DNA of 64,000 nt from Purshia tridentata. Taxonomy: Eukaryota > Streptophyta > Magnoliopsida > Rosales > Rosaceae. The notes under the pieces are model-generated. The model ran no database searches. It was given only the letters and a program-made list of their open reading frames with translations, and was not told the DNA's origin. Shown here piece by piece: positions 63,761-64,000 of the stretch (positions are counted from its first letter, which is position 1; every line of letters starts with the position of its first letter). The stretch lies in assembly GCA_003254885.1 (NCBI GenBank), contig QANT01000838.1, positions 1-64,000 on the forward strand, read 5' to 3'. The translations under genes and the position numbers were made by a program.

Positions 63761-64000
63761 TGTTGTCTCGTATCGGAAGATTATAGTCTTATCAATGGTT
63801 ATAATGAGGATCTTGAATTATTTTTTCTATTGCCAATTGATTTCTTCATGGTATCAGAGTCATGTCCATCTACGTGTGTTAAGTTATATATGCTTCACGT
63901 CACTCAATATAAGTATGAGTTATGCACGTGTTAAACTTGATTGACACCATACATGCAAGGTATGTGAGAATATGAAGTGTTATCTTACATATTGTAAGAT
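63761..64000 (+). mobile_element. Very short TRIM element, running off the window edge
   Basis: A putative 88-bp 5' LTR (63761-63848) begins TGTTGTCTCGTATCGGAAGA and ends TTCTTCA. Directly after it TGGTATCAGAGT (63849-63860) is a textbook methionine-tRNA primer binding site. An internal part of about 117 bp follows, with no coding capacity. TGTTATCTTACAT at 63978 resembles the LTR start and probably opens the 3' LTR, cut by the window end. It is a non-autonomous fossil. The two LTR starts are visibly diverged, so it is not very young. Confidence 0.6.

Noticed and set aside
1-64000. tRNA genes, organelle DNA inserts or a novel multi-gene system
   Set aside because: No tRNA arms, plastid or mitochondrial gene sequence, or unexplained gene cluster was seen when reading both strands. 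The seven genes are unrelated conserved plant genes. Short or diverged cases could be missed by eye.

Overview
The window reads as nuclear DNA of a flowering plant. Its genes have many short exons with GT-AG introns. Coding DNA sits in AT-rich intergenic sequence, and the proteins belong to plant-only or plant-typical families (AGCVIII kinase, PDR-type ABCG transporter, class II starch branching enzyme, GRF transcription factor with a miR396 site). It is a eudicot. A woody rosid such as a Rosaceae (Prunus-like) genome is my guess from remembered protein resemblance, and nothing here proves it. Two isolated n bases mark contig joins, one of them flanked by an exact 46-bp duplication.

Layout: (1) 1-5892, a KIPK-type AGCVIII kinase with a leader intron. 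(2) 7127-15998, FBL11, a BTB/LRR protein in 19 coding exons. (3) about 17.3-19.9 kb, BUD31/G10, a splicing factor whose leader intron holds a probable solo LTR. (4) 19.9-29.8 kb, about 10 kb with no recognisable protein gene but with young tandem duplications, a foldback and a promoter-like spot. (5) 30021-36971, a full-length PDR transporter of the ABCG34/39 group in 20 exons. (6) 38641-40667, RLPH2-type phosphatase in 4 exons. (7) 42700-55640, starch branching enzyme class II in 22 exons. (8) 58660-56579, minus strand, a GRF3/GRF4-type factor in 4 exons, convergent with the branching enzyme. (9) 59-64 kb, AT-rich flank with a CT-rich tandem array, a G-box-rich island and a very small TRIM-like element that runs off the window edge.

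All seven gene models were spliced by hand. Every junction uses GT-AG, phases are continuous, and total lengths fit the families (975, 963, 145, 1453, 313, 839 and 415 aa). The genes are ordinary single-copy housekeeping, metabolic and developmental genes with no evident joint pathway. I found no defence island, gene cluster or novel multi-gene system. The unexplained material is in the non-coding DNA: nested intron repeats, tandem duplications, inverted repeats, TRIM fossils, and a shared GTGGGACCCA motif in three promoter-like regions.
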